Below are positions 45,913 to 54,884 of a DNA stretch of 64,000 nucleotides, piece by piece; the first letter of the stretch is position 1, and each line of letters starts with the position of its first letter. The stretch spans positions 62,001 through 126,000 of the forward strand of contig NZ_BOOF01000025.1 in assembly GCF_016863095.1 (NCBI RefSeq), written 5' to 3'. The position numbers were made by a program, and so were the translations under genes. Under the pieces are notes generated by a model. That model saw only the letters and a program-made list of their open reading frames with translations, searched no databases and was not told the origin of the DNA. Source of the stretch: Microbispora siamensis. GTDB lineage: Bacteria > Actinomycetota > Actinomycetes > Streptosporangiales > Streptosporangiaceae.

Positions 45913-47636
45913 CCCGCGCCTCCCGGCATGTCGCCGGTCGCCCGCCCCGCCGTGTCGCCGGAACGCCGTCGCAGCCCATCGCGGCCGAGGCTCCCTCGGC
46001 GTGCCCTGCCGAGGCGACCGGGCGGGCCGCCCGGCTGGACCGGCCCGCCGTCGTGACCCTCGTGCCGGCCGTTCTCGCGCTGGCCGCCGGGCTGTGGGAC
46101 CTCGGCGGGCCGCCGCCGTGGCGGGACGAGGCGGCCACGGTCAGCGCGGCCGTCCGCACTTTCCCCCAGCTGGCGCACCTGCTGCAGTCGGTCGACGCGG
46201 TGCACGGCCTCTACTACGCGCTGATGCACGTCGTCGCGGGCCTGTCCGGCACGGCCGAGGTGGCGCTGCGGATCCCGTCGGTCGTCGCGGGCGCGCTGGC
46301 CGCGGCCGGGACCGGCGCCCTCGGCCGCGCCCTCGGCGCCCCCCGGGCGGGCCTGTACGGCGGCGTGCTGCTGGCCCTCATGCCCATCTTCTCCAGGTAT
46401 GTCCAGGAGGCCCGGCCGTACGCGCTGACGGCGGCGGCGGCCGTCGGCGTGACCCTGCTGTTCCTGCGCGTGCTGCGATCGCCCACTTCGGGCGTCCTGG
46501 CGGCGTACGCGGCGGCGCTGACCGTGCTGGCCTACCTCAACCTGTTCGCGTTCCTGGTCGTGGGGGCGCACGGCGTCGCGCTGATCCTGTCGAGGGGACC
46601 GCTGCTCCGGTGGGCGTGCGCGGCGACGCCGGCACTGGCGGCCGTGGCGCCGCTGGCCTGGCTCGGCTCCCGGCAGAGCGCGCAGGTGGGGTGGATCCCC
46701 CGGCCGGATGCGGGGGACGTGGGCAGGCTGGCCGTCCAGTTGTTCGGCGACCTCGGCGGGGCGACGGGACCCGGGGTGGCCCCGCTGACCTGGGCGCTCG
46801 CGCTCTTCGGCCTCGCGTACGCCGCGGTCGCGGGCGTCCGCCGGGCCCGCGCCGCCCGCCGCGCCGGAAAGCCCATCGAGGAGTTCGACGGAATGCCCGC
46901 CGAAGGATCCGTCGCGCGCCGCGCCGCAGCGCCCTGGGCCGCCGCCTCGGCCGGGAAGCCGCCCGCCGGTGAGGCGGGTCCGGCCCCCTTCGGCCATGCG
47001 GCGCTCGTGCGGCTGACGCTGCCGTGGCTGCTCGTGCCCGCGCTGGTGCTGCTCGCGGCCTCCTGGGCCCTCCATCCCGTGTACGTGTTCCGCTACGTCT
47101 TCTGCTGCGTCCCGGCGGCGGCGCTGCTGGCCGGGGCGGGCCTGGCCGCGCTGCCTCCCGGCCTCGCCGCCGCCATGCTGGCCGCCTGGCTCGGCCTGTC
47201 GGTTCCCGGGCAGTTCGCCACGCGGGGGCCGGACGGCAGGCAGGACGATCCGCGGCCGGTCATGGCGCTGCTCGCGGCCGAGGCGAAACCGGGGGACGGG
47301 GTGCTGTTCGTCCCCGCCAAGGTCAGGAAGTACGAAGCGGTCTACCCGTCGGTCTTCGGCAGGCTCCGGGACGTGGCGCTGGCCAGGTCACCCGAGCAGG
47401 ACGGCAGCTTCCCCGGCCGCGAGGTGGGCACCCGGGTGCTCGCCGCCCGGCTCGACGGGCTGCGTACGCTCTGGGTCGTCGGCCACACGGGCAAGAACGC
47501 GATGCCCGCCCGCCGCCGCGCCCTGGTCGCCCGTTCGTTCGCCCCCGCCGGCCGCTGGACCTTCCGCGGCCTGTTCGTGGACAGGTACGACCTGCGGCAC
47601 GCTCACCGCTCGAACGGCGCCGGGGTGGGGAAGTAG
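45909..47636 (+). CDS. GT-C membrane glycosyltransferase (PMT/GT39-like)
   Basis: This integral membrane protein of 575 residues with many hydrophobic segments resembles polyprenyl-phosphate-dependent mannosyltransferases. After a hydrophilic N-terminus (about 1-45) and the first helix comes PPPWRDEAATVSA, whose Asp-Glu (about 70-71) matches the catalytic acid motif in the first outer loop of GT-C enzymes. A later SRYVQEARPYALT is also typical. A charged loop of about 60 residues near 310-360 lies between helices. It probably adds a sugar from a lipid carrier outside the membrane to the polymer made by its neighbours. The ATG overlaps the TagF-fusion stop; the 3' end overlaps the convergent Stealth gene by 34 bases. 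Confidence 0.82.
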   Translation: MTRASRHVAGRPPRRVAGTPSQPIAAEAPSACPAEATGRAARLDRPAVVTLVPAVLALAAGLWDLGGPPPWRDEAATVSAAVRTFPQLAHLLQSVDAVHGLYYALMHVVAGLSGTAEVALRIPSVVAGALAAAGTGALGRALGAPRAGLYGGVLLALMPIFSRYVQEARPYALTAAAAVGVTLLFLRVLRSPTSGVLAAYAAALTVLAYLNLFAFLVVGAHGVALILSRGPLLRWACAATPALAAVAPLAWLGSRQSAQVGWIPRPDAGDVGRLAVQLFGDLGGATGPGVAPLTWALALFGLAYAAVAGVRRARAARRAGKPIEEFDGMPAEGSVARRAAAPWAAASAGKPPAGEAGPAPFGHAALVRLTLPWLLVPALVLLAASWALHPVYVFRYVFCCVPAAALLAGAGLAALPPGLAAAMLAAWLGLSVPGQFATRGPDGRQDDPRPVMALLAAEAKPGDGVLFVPAKVRKYEAVYPSVFGRLRDVALARSPEQDGSFPGREVGTRVLAARLDGLRTLWVVGHTGKNAMPARRRALVARSFAPAGRWTFRGLFVDRYDLRHAHRSNGAGVGK

Positions 47637-49183
47637 GCCTCCAGGAACCGCGCAAGCAGCGCGTCCTGGTCGGGGGTGGTGGGGGCGGTGTCGTTGAGGC
47701 AGAACACGTCGTGCCTGCGCCGGGCCAGCATGCGGCGCAGCTTGGCGGGCGTCTTCGGCAGCGACAGGTCCACGTAGGTGTAGTCGACCGTGCCGGGCAC
47801 CGCCCGCCCGCTGAGGTAGCCGTAGTAGTGCGCCAGCGAGGACACCACCGAGATGTCCCGCGACGTGCGGAACCTGCTGCGGGCGGTCGCCGTGAACTCC
47901 GCCGCGAAACGCCCCTCCAGCTCGTACATGAGCGACCGGCGCAGCGCGTACGGCACGTGCTTGAGCTTCTGCGTGATCGTGCGGCCGGTCAGGTTCTCCA
48001 GGATGCGCCGGTTGTTCATGCCCGCGGCGTGCACCGGGGACTCCTCGGTCTCCGGCATGCCGAACGGCACGTGGACGGTGCTGGGGAAGAAGCGGGTGAT
48101 CCCGTTGCCCTCGAAGAACGTCCGGGGAGGCAGCGGCCGGCCCAGGAAGAAGTCGTCGTTGAAGTACAGGAAGTGCTCGCTGAGCCCGTCGATGTGGTGA
48201 AGCTGCGTCTCGATGGCGTGGGAGTTGAACACCGGCAGCACCGACGGGTCGGTGAAGATCTCCTTGTGGTCGACCACCGAGACCATGGGGTGGGTGGTGT
48301 CGAGCCACGGAGGCGTCTGGCCGTCGGTGACGATCCATATCCGGTTGATCCAGGGGGCGTACATCAGCAGGGAGCGCAGCGAGTAACGCAACTCGTCCCT
48401 GCTGGTGAACCGTGCCTCCGTGGTCGCCATCTCGCTCGGCGGAGTGCCGGTGCGCAGCGCCTCGTCGCGCTCGGCCTGGTCGCGCCGCGCCCGCCAGGCC
48501 GGGTCGGCGCCGTCCACCCACGTGTAGACGGCGTCGATCGGGAAGTCGATGTCGTCCAGCAGCCGCCGGACGAACTCGGGCCGGGTGCGGTAGGCGCGGG
48601 CCCGGCGGGCGGCGCAGGCCAGCGGCGTGAACAGCTCCTCGCCGCCGTCCACGGCGGGGCCGTCGGCGGGGACGCGGTCGCAGGCGGGGTTCGGCCTCGG
48701 GGCGACCAGTTCGTCGCCCTCGCGGGCCCAGAACTCCAGGTCGCATCCGTTCTCCGGGCCGAGCGTCAGCGTGCGCGAGGGGCTGGCGAAGTACATGGCC
48801 AGCCGCACGACCTTGGCGTCGCCGAGCAGAGCCGCCGCCCGCCGCACCGGGCGCATCCGGCCCGCGTCCGCCTGGCGTGCCCGCGCCCCCTGCCTGCCGT
48901 ACGGCTGCCGCGCCGCGAACAGCGGATGACCGCCGGCCGCGAGCGCGGCGAGCGCGCGCGTGCGGTCGTCCTCGGGCACGGCGATCACCGGTGGCCGGTT
49001 GGGCAGCGGGCGCACGCAGAAGTACGGCACGCGCGCCTCGGTCAGCAGGGCGCACACCACGTCCAGCGTCTCGCGCTGGGCCTGGAGCGGACCCGCGTCC
49101 GCCCGGATGAGTGCGGCCCGCGGCGCGGGCTCCCACGACGGCAGCCGCCCCTGCAGCCGCCGGTACAACGTGACAACGGGCAT
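47603..49183 (-). CDS. Stealth-family capsular polysaccharide phosphotransferase
   Basis: Stealth proteins transfer hexose-1-phosphate between sugars, making phosphodiester-linked capsular polymers. The 526-residue product has all four conserved regions. CR1 is DAVYTWVDGADPAW (about 215), CR2 is RFTSRDELRYSLRSLLMYAP, CR3 is HLLYFNDDFF-like (seen as HFLYFNDDFFLG) and CR4 is FCLNDT (about 491). An extra N-terminal domain of about 200 residues precedes CR1. GGGGGAGA lies just before the ATG at 49183; the frame extends to 49450 without family sequence. It faces the CDP-alcohol phosphotransferase gene divergently across about 150 bases. Together with the TagF-type enzyme it argues for a phosphate-rich surface glycan. 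Confidence 0.93.
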   Translation of the reverse strand: MPVVTLYRRLQGRLPSWEPAPRAALIRADAGPLQAQRETLDVVCALLTEARVPYFCVRPLPNRPPVIAVPEDDRTRALAALAAGGHPLFAARQPYGRQGARARQADAGRMRPVRRAAALLGDAKVVRLAMYFASPSRTLTLGPENGCDLEFWAREGDELVAPRPNPACDRVPADGPAVDGGEELFTPLACAARRARAYRTRPEFVRRLLDDIDFPIDAVYTWVDGADPAWRARRDQAERDEALRTGTPPSEMATTEARFTSRDELRYSLRSLLMYAPWINRIWIVTDGQTPPWLDTTHPMVSVVDHKEIFTDPSVLPVFNSHAIETQLHHIDGLSEHFLYFNDDFFLGRPLPPRTFFEGNGITRFFPSTVHVPFGMPETEESPVHAAGMNNRRILENLTGRTITQKLKHVPYALRRSLMYELEGRFAAEFTATARSRFRTSRDISVVSSLAHYYGYLSGRAVPGTVDYTYVDLSLPKTPAKLRRMLARRRHDVFCLNDTAPTTPDQDALLARFLEAYFPTPAPFER

Positions 49184-49337
49184 GGTCTCCCCCTCGAACA
49201 CGGACTGTAACCGATCGGCGACCGGATTGGCGGATGGTTTACGTAGATGGGGGAGATGGTCAAGAACCGGCAACGAGATGCCCTGCCTGTTACAGAAGAG
49301 CAGGCCGCGGCTACCGCTTGTAGTCATTCTTGCCTGC

Positions 49338-50228
49338 ATGGGGGGCTTCACGCTGGACGACATACTCGCGACGCGCAAGCCGAGAGACTCGTGGTGGACC
49401 GTCTTCATGGTCGATCCGCTCGCCTGCCGGCTCGCGCTGCTCGTGGCCAATCACACCTCGATCACGCCGAACGGGCTGACCAGGCTGTCCATGCTGATCG
49501 GCTTCGCGTCGGCGGCGGCCTTCGCGGAGGGCATGCTCGTCGCCGGGGCGGCTCTGTTCTATCTGAGCTTCACGGTCGACTGCATGGACGGGAAGATCGC
49601 CAGGCTCAAGGGCACGGGGACGCCCTTCGGCCTGTGGCTCGACTACGTCGGCGACCGGGTGCGGGTGGTCTGCTGCGCCTTCGGGTGGGGGTTCGGGGAG
49701 TACACCCGCACGGGCGACACCGACGTGGTGCTCGCCGCCGTCGGCGTCGTGGTGCTCGACCTGTTCCGCTACATCAACGGCCCGCAGCTGAAGCGGGTCA
49801 AGGACGCCACGCGCGCGCTGCTCGAGGCGCGGCTGGAGGGGCAGTACGTCCTCGCCGAGAGCGTCCTGCGCTCCAGGCCGCGGACCGAACTGGGGCAGGT
49901 CGCCGCGGAGTTCGGCCAGGTCGCCGCCGAGGACGGCGCCGCGGTGGTCGACCTGCAGAAGGCGTTCCACGCCCGCTTCCCCTGGTACGACCGGTTCCGC
50001 GTCTTCCTGGTGCGGCACCGGGTGCGCACCCACGTGGTGAGCGGCATCGAGTTCCACGCCGCGATCTTCGTCGTGGGCCCGCTGTTCGGACCCAAGGCCC
50101 TGGTGCCGGTCTCGGTCGTGGCCGGCGCACTGCTGCTGGCGTTCGAGATGAGCCTCGTCTACCGCGTCTGGCTGGCGGCGCGCCAGGTGCCCCGCACCGC
50201 CGCCGAGAAACAGAAGATCCTTGTCTGA
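49338..50228 (+). CDS. CDP-alcohol phosphotransferase family membrane enzyme
   Basis: This 296-residue membrane protein carries the full CDP-alcohol phosphotransferase signature DCMDGKIAR-x8-GLWLDYVGD (starting about residue 80), with all catalytic Asp residues. Such enzymes join an alcohol to a phosphate from a CDP-activated partner, usually in phospholipid synthesis. Within a TagF/Stealth cluster it might instead make an alditol-phosphate donor or a lipid anchor (inference). About six hydrophobic segments are visible; a charged insertion (about 155-215) is unusual. The ATG at 49338 is preferred by the MGGFTLDDI start of relatives, although no ribosome site precedes it; ATG at 49278 is an alternative. 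Confidence 0.88.
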   Translation: MGGFTLDDILATRKPRDSWWTVFMVDPLACRLALLVANHTSITPNGLTRLSMLIGFASAAAFAEGMLVAGAALFYLSFTVDCMDGKIARLKGTGTPFGLWLDYVGDRVRVVCCAFGWGFGEYTRTGDTDVVLAAVGVVVLDLFRYINGPQLKRVKDATRALLEARLEGQYVLAESVLRSRPRTELGQVAAEFGQVAAEDGAAVVDLQKAFHARFPWYDRFRVFLVRHRVRTHVVSGIEFHAAIFVVGPLFGPKALVPVSVVAGALLLAFEMSLVYRVWLAARQVPRTAAEKQKILV

Positions 50229-50275
50229 CCGGCCGTCCCGGCCGGATCCGCACGCTCGTACGGCGTGACGCCGTA
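50229..50275 (+). terminator. Two adjacent hairpins before the sulfotransferase gene
   Basis: CCGGCC-GTCCC-GGCCGG (50229-50245) and TACGGCG-TGA-CGCCGTA (50259-50275) are perfect stems of 6 and 7 bp just after the CDP-alcohol phosphotransferase stop. Neither is followed by a T run, so they may weaken rather than stop read-through. Confidence 0.4.
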
Positions 50276-50351
50276 GGACCCGCGTCACGAGCCGCGCCCG
50301 GGGGAGGGCGGCGGCCTGGCGTCTGGCAATTTCACCACGGGGGATAGAACT

Positions 50352-51392
50352 ATGCATTCGGACAGGCCTGTCTTCGTCGTCGGCTGCCCGCGCTCCGGCA
50401 CCACCATGCTGCAGCTCATGCTGCACTCGCACCCGCGCATCGCGGTCCCGCCCGAGACGCGGTTCCTCGTCCCGGCCTACTTCTCCCGCCGGGCGTACGG
50501 CGACATGCGGCTGGCCGACAACAGGCGCAGGCTGGCGACCTGGATCGCCGAGGGCCGGACCACGAAGTTCCACGAGCTCGGGCTGAGCCGCCCCGACTTC
50601 GTCCAGGCGGCGATGCTCGGCCCGGGCAGCTTCGGCTCGGTCATCGGCATGGTCTTCAAGTGCTACGCCGAGCGCTTCGGCAAGCCGCGCTGGGGCGACA
50701 AGCGGCCCAGCTACTACCGGCACGTCGAGATGCTCATGCGGATGTTCCCCGACGCGCAGTTCGTCCACCTCGTCAGGGACGGCCGCGACTGCGTGGCCTC
50801 GCTCAAGCAGATGCCCTGGTACAAGGCGGACGCCGTGCACGCCATGGCCAACTGGGCCGAGGCCGTCGACTTCGGCCGCCGGCACGCGCGCAAGCTGCCG
50901 GCCGACAGCTTCTACGAGCTGCGGTACGAGGACCTCACCGCCGACCCGGAGACCGAGCTGAAGAAGCTGTGCGTGTTCCTCGGCGAGGAGTACGACCCGG
51001 CGATGTGCGAGCCGCGCCACATGGCCGAGCTGGCCGTGCCCAAGCACAAGGTGTGGCACAGCAACACGCACGAGGAGGTGACCACCGCCCACTCGGGCAA
51101 GTGGGCCTCCCGGCTGGAGCCCTGGGAGATCTCGCTGTGCGAGGAGGTGCTCGGCGAGCGGCTCACCGCGTACGGCTACGAGCTGAGCGGCGCGCGCAAG
51201 GCCGACCGCGAGCACGTCGCCGCGTTCAAGGCGGCGGCGGCCAAGCGCCGCGCGGCGCGGCTGCGCAAGTACAACCGCGACCGGCTCACCCGGCTGCGCG
51301 AGCCCGGTCCGATCGCCGCGCTGCTGACGGAGGGCCAGCGGCGGCTCGCCGGCCTGCCTCAGCAGCGCTCCTACGAACTGCTTCCCCGCTGA
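50352..51392 (+). CDS. PAPS-dependent sulfotransferase
   Basis: This 346-residue cytoplasmic sulfotransferase uses 3'-phosphoadenylyl sulfate as donor. It has the 5'-phosphosulfate loop VVGCPRSGTTMLQLML (about 9-24) and the 3'-phosphate region FVHLVRDGRDCVASLK (about 138-153), both intact. RYEDLTADPETELKKLC is also typical of the family. The C-terminal 60 residues are basic and coiled. GGGGGAT precedes the ATG. Its place at the end of the glycan cluster suggests that it sulfates the surface polymer or its lipid carrier; the true acceptor is unknown. It converges on the lacI gene with 18 bases between. Confidence 0.9.
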   Translation: MHSDRPVFVVGCPRSGTTMLQLMLHSHPRIAVPPETRFLVPAYFSRRAYGDMRLADNRRRLATWIAEGRTTKFHELGLSRPDFVQAAMLGPGSFGSVIGMVFKCYAERFGKPRWGDKRPSYYRHVEMLMRMFPDAQFVHLVRDGRDCVASLKQMPWYKADAVHAMANWAEAVDFGRRHARKLPADSFYELRYEDLTADPETELKKLCVFLGEEYDPAMCEPRHMAELAVPKHKVWHSNTHEEVTTAHSGKWASRLEPWEISLCEEVLGERLTAYGYELSGARKADREHVAAFKAAAAKRRAARLRKYNRDRLTRLREPGPIAALLTEGQRRLAGLPQQRSYELLPR

Positions 51393-51410
51393 CATCCCCT
51401 CTCGGCCATC

Positions 51411-52508
51411 TCAGGCGCCCGGCGGGGGGCCGACCGACGACCGCACGATGAGGCGCGAGCGGAGCGTGTGCGTCTCCCGGCCGGCCTCGGCCCCCTGCAC
51501 GATGTCGAGAAGCACCTCGGCCGCCTTCGCGCCGAGCCCGTGCACGGGCTGCTCGATCATCGTCAGCGGCGGGTCCATGACCGCGGCCCAGGCGCTGTCG
51601 TCGAACCCGATCAGGGAGACGTCGCGCGGGTAGGACAGCCGGGCCGCCCGCAGGGCGCGCAGGGCCCCCGTCATCGCCTCGGTCTCGGTGCAGAACAGCG
51701 CGGTGATGCGGTTCGGCAGGGCGAGCATGCGCGCGACCTCCTCGGTCGCCCGCTCCTCGACCTTGCGCCCGACCATCACCAGCTCGGGATCGAAGGGGAT
51801 CCGCGCGTCGTCGAGCGCGTCGAGGTAGCCGCGCAGGCGCTCGCCGTCGGTCCACAGGTTGCGGGCCGCCGCCGCCAGCAGCTCGCGGCGGGTCGCCGGC
51901 GGCTGCGTCATGGACGGGCCCCACACGAAGCCGATCCGCCGGTGCCCCGCCGCGATCAGCCGCTCGACCGCCTCACGCGCCGCGTCGCGGTTGTCGATGA
52001 CGACCGCGTCGAGGTCGAGCGCCGGGATGGCCCGGTCGACCAGGACGACGGGGACGCCGCGCTTCAGCGCCTCCTTGACGTGGCCGACCTCCCGGCCGCT
52101 GACCGCGGCGGACGCGATGATCATGCCGTCGACGCGCTTGTCGATCAGCACGTTGGTGGCGGCGACCTCCTCGTCGAGGTCCTCGTAGGTGCTCAGCACG
52201 ATCGTGTCGAAGCCGCGGGCCCGGGAGGCGTCGCAGACGCCGCCGACCAGTCCGGCGAAGAAGGGGTTGCCGATGTCGGCGACGATCACCCCGATGGTGT
52301 GGCTCACGCCCGTCGACATGCTGCGGGCGAGCGCGTTGGCACGGTAGCCGAGCTTCTCGGCCGCCGCGAGCACGCGTTGGCGCAGCTCCGGGCTGACGTG
52401 TCCATACCCGCCGAGCGTGCGGGCGGCGGTCGCCCTTCCGACGCCCGCCTCGGCCGCCACCTCGGAGATCGTCACCCGCCCGGCGGCCTGGCTCGGCTCA
52501 GCTGGCAT
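51411..52508 (-). CDS. LacI-family regulator of the fructosamine locus
   Basis: This 365-residue repressor has an N-terminal HTH (VTISEVAAEAGVGRATAARTL, about 12-32) and hinge helix (ANALARSMSTG). The periplasmic-binding-like effector domain begins IGVIVADIGNPFFAGLVGGV. GGGAGGA precedes the ATG. It is third in the minus-strand arm after frlB and frlD, 24 bases from frlD. Two palindromes of LacI type with a central CG lie in the divergent gap at 54741 and 54898 and are its likely binding sites. The effector would be a fructosamine or its phosphate (inference). Confidence 0.9.
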   Translation of the reverse strand: MPAEPSQAAGRVTISEVAAEAGVGRATAARTLGGYGHVSPELRQRVLAAAEKLGYRANALARSMSTGVSHTIGVIVADIGNPFFAGLVGGVCDASRARGFDTIVLSTYEDLDEEVAATNVLIDKRVDGMIIASAAVSGREVGHVKEALKRGVPVVLVDRAIPALDLDAVVIDNRDAAREAVERLIAAGHRRIGFVWGPSMTQPPATRRELLAAAARNLWTDGERLRGYLDALDDARIPFDPELVMVGRKVEERATEEVARMLALPNRITALFCTETEAMTGALRALRAARLSYPRDVSLIGFDDSAWAAVMDPPLTMIEQPVHGLGAKAAEVLLDIVQGAEAGRETHTLRSRLIVRSSVGPPPGA

Positions 52509-52532
52509 GGCTGGCGTTCCTCCCTCTCGATC

Positions 52533-53411
52533 CTACGGAAGCTTAGTGAGAACGGGCCGTCCGTGGCCGAACGCGCCCTCCACCAGGCATTGCTCGTAGG
52601 CCGACCGCGCGCCGTCGTGGAGCGCGCGCTCGACGGCGTCGCGGTCCGGGGACGTGCCGGTGGTCCAGCCGCCGCGCAGCAGGGAGACGGCGAACCCGGC
52701 GAGGAAGGCGTCGCCGCAGCCCATCGTGTCGACCATCAGTCCGGGGTCCTCCACCCGGCGCGCGGCGGTCGCGACCGTGACCCTGCCGTCGTGCGCGATC
52801 GCCCCCTCCACGCCGCGCGTGGCAAGCGCGAGCCGCGCGCCGCGCCGTACGGCCTCGGCCAGCAGGTCCCGCGTGGCGGCCTCGTCGAGGTGTGAGCACG
52901 ACAGCAGCACCAGGTCGGCGTGCGGGCAGACCCGGTCGAGGTAGCCGGGAGCGCGGAACTCGTCCTCGCTGGACAGGTCGAAGCTCACCAGCGGGCCGAG
53001 CCCGGCCAGCTTGGGCAGCTCGCTCTCGCTTCGGGAGTACACGCTGGAGTGCACCAGGTCGAAGGAGGCGGCGTACCGCAGCAGGTCGTCACCGAGGACG
53101 AGCGGCTCCCGCAGCGTGACGCCGCCGCCGTTCCAGCCGAGGAAGACGCGGTCGCCGTCGTCCACGCGCAGGGTGGAGACGCCGCTCTCGCCGGTCCGCA
53201 CGACGCAGTGGTCGATCGCGACTCCCTGGGCGGCGATCGAGGCGCGCAGGAAGTCGCCGAGCTCGTCGTCGCCGAACACGCCCAGGTAGGCCGCGTCCAG
53301 GCCGAGGCGGCGGGCGTAGACGGCCACGTTGACGCTGTTGCCGCCCGGGTACTCCACGCCGCGGTCGACGAACCGGTCGACGATGTTGTCGCCGAAGCCG
53401 AGGACTCTCAA
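52533..53411 (-). CDS. frlD: Fructoselysine 6-kinase-like PfkB sugar kinase
   Basis: This 292-residue ribokinase-family enzyme phosphorylates Amadori sugars such as fructoselysine at O6. The start VLGFGDNIVDRFVDRGVEYP and GGNSVNVAVYARRLG are close to FrlD proteins; the catalytic/anion-hole motif is VDTMGCGDAFLAGFA (Asp about 235). AGGAG lies six bases before the TTG start at 53411. It is separated from frlB by 278 bases that contain a 202-bp palindromic element, so it may need its own promoter or depend on read-through. Confidence 0.87.
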   Translation of the reverse strand: MRVLGFGDNIVDRFVDRGVEYPGGNSVNVAVYARRLGLDAAYLGVFGDDELGDFLRASIAAQGVAIDHCVVRTGESGVSTLRVDDGDRVFLGWNGGGVTLREPLVLGDDLLRYAASFDLVHSSVYSRSESELPKLAGLGPLVSFDLSSEDEFRAPGYLDRVCPHADLVLLSCSHLDEAATRDLLAEAVRRGARLALATRGVEGAIAHDGRVTVATAARRVEDPGLMVDTMGCGDAFLAGFAVSLLRGGWTTGTSPDRDAVERALHDGARSAYEQCLVEGAFGHGRPVLTKLP

Positions 53412-53456
53412 AGGACTCTCCTGTGGACGAGCCCCCGCGCAGTCACGCGCGAGGGA

Positions 53457-53658
53457 GTGTCCCGTGATCTTTTGCCGTAGCGAGGATCGGCCAGATGGAT
53501 GCGTCGCAAGGCCGAGGAGGAGCCCATAGCGGAGCTATGGGCGTCTTTCCCGGGCCCCGCGGAAATTCCGAGCCTGCGAGGAATTTTCGTGGGTGGGGCG
53601 AGAACGCAGCGAGGCGCCATCTGGGCGACCGCAGTAGGCGAAAAAGATCACGGGACAC
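53457..53658. repeat. 202-bp palindromic element with 17-bp perfect terminal repeats
   Basis: The ends GTGTCCCGTGATCTTTT (53457-53473) and 53642-53658 are perfect 17-bp inverted copies. A second matched pair, CCAGATGG (53491-53498) and CCATCTGG (53617-53624), lies further in. Inside are a perfect hairpin GCCCATAG-CGGAG-CTATGGGC (53522-53542) and a smaller AAATTCC/GGAATTT pair (53563-53569, 53580-53586). The whole could fold as one long arm with side hairpins. No coding frame is convincing. It lies between frlB and frlD. It could be a MITE-like insertion, a REP-type element, or a structured leader that tunes frlD. Confidence 0.8.
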
Positions 53659-53689
53659 GACCTGGGGCCCGGAAGGGGGGAACGGCGGA

Positions 53690-54691
53690 TCAGTAGTCCA
53701 TGACGCGGTAGTAGCGGCGCAGGTCGAGCGAGTGGTCGCGCACGCGCTCCAGGTGCTTGCTGACGCGGCTCATGACGGTGTCGAGGACCAGCGGCGCGAG
53801 CAGGCCGCGGAACTCCGGGCTGATGCCGTCGAGCGGGTAGTCCTTCGTGTCGAAGACGGTGACGTCCTTGGAGATCCGCTTGGCGAAGGCCTCGGCGCGG
53901 TCCGTGAGCGCCCGCGCCTCGTCCTCTCCCTGGAAGACGATCACGCTGGTGTTCTCCTCGACCAGTTCGAGCGAGCCGTGGAAGAACTCGGCGCTGTGCA
54001 CCCGCGTGGTGCGCAGCCACTGCATCTCCTCGAGGATGCACATGGAGTAGAGGTAGGTGAACCCCCACAGGTTCCCGCCGCCGATGAGGAAGTAGTAGTC
54101 GCTGTCCTTGTGGGCGTCGGCGAACGCCTCGGCGACCGGCTCGGCCTGCTTGGAGACCTCCAGGAGGATCCGCGGGATGTCGTCGAACTCGGCGGCGAAC
54201 TTCTCGTAGCCGTCGAACTCGCCTCGCCGCGACAGCAGCCGGCCCATGAAGAGCAGCATCTGCATGTCGAACGGCCACGTCTTGGGCTCGGTCAGCAGCG
54301 CGAGGTCGACGTTTTGGGCGATCGGCGAGTCGGGGTAGCCGGTGAAGCCGATGGTGTGGGCGCCCTTCGACTTGCAGAACTCGATGGCCCGGACGACGTC
54401 GTCGGTCGTGCCCGAGACCGACGTGAAGATCGCCACCGAGCGCTCGCCGAGCGCCTTCTCGTCGGCGGCGACCAGTTCTGCCGCGATCACCGCGCGCACG
54501 TCGAGGGTGGACCGCTGGCGCGCCAGGCGCTCGTACGGCCACATCTGGGCATAGGTGCCGCCGGCGCCGACGAGGTAGAGGTTGTCGAATCCCCCGTCCA
54601 CGAGCCGATCGACCAGTTCCTCGATCTGCGGGCGCAGCGCCACCGCGCTCGCCAACTGGGAGAGGAATTCCGGCTCGTTGAATCCGAGCAT
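53690..54691 (-). CDS. frlB: FrlB-type fructosamine-6-phosphate deglycase (SIS domain)
   Basis: This 333-residue enzyme with two SIS sugar-isomerase domains cleaves fructoselysine-6-phosphate or a similar compound to glucose-6-phosphate and amine. The first domain has LYLVGAGGTYAQM and IFTSVSGTTDDVV (phosphate-binding Ser). The second has YYFLIGGGNLWGFTY. The active-region HSAEFFHGSLELVEENTS and the C-terminal DHSLDLRRYYRVMDY match FrlB-type endings. AAAGGA precedes the ATG. A LacI-type palindrome lies 50 bases upstream, so it is the first gene of the minus-strand arm. A glucosamine-type SIS enzyme is the main alternative, but the frlD and frlC neighbours favour FrlB. Confidence 0.88.
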   Translation of the reverse strand: MLGFNEPEFLSQLASAVALRPQIEELVDRLVDGGFDNLYLVGAGGTYAQMWPYERLARQRSTLDVRAVIAAELVAADEKALGERSVAIFTSVSGTTDDVVRAIEFCKSKGAHTIGFTGYPDSPIAQNVDLALLTEPKTWPFDMQMLLFMGRLLSRRGEFDGYEKFAAEFDDIPRILLEVSKQAEPVAEAFADAHKDSDYYFLIGGGNLWGFTYLYSMCILEEMQWLRTTRVHSAEFFHGSLELVEENTSVIVFQGEDEARALTDRAEAFAKRISKDVTVFDTKDYPLDGISPEFRGLLAPLVLDTVMSRVSKHLERVRDHSLDLRRYYRVMDY

Positions 54692-54740
54692 TGTCGCGTC
54701 CTTTCGGGATCACCTGCGGACCGGCGGCGCCCCTGCTGCC

Positions 54741-54754
54741 TGATACCGGTATCA
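54741..54754. promoter_or_regulatory. LacI-type operator O1 (frlB side)
   Basis: TGATACCGGTATCA is a perfect 14-bp palindrome with the central CG typical of LacI-family operators, 50 bases before the frlB ATG. Read on the minus strand, TATCAG overlaps its end and could be the frlB -10 box, with GTGACC 15 bases upstream. Confidence 0.8.
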
Positions 54755-54884
54755 CGCGAGGGTCACGCTGGCACAGGTGAACGTGCGGCGTCAACACCAC
54801 GCCCCTCTTTCCGCTACTTGTGCGGCCTCTAGCTGCTGTTTCTGGCCGCCGTCGGTCCCGTACGCGTCCTGCGGGAAAAAATTC

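Noticed and set aside
53495-53696. Short open frames inside the palindromic element
   Set aside because: They exist on both strands because of the symmetry and lack ribosome sites or coding-type periodicity.
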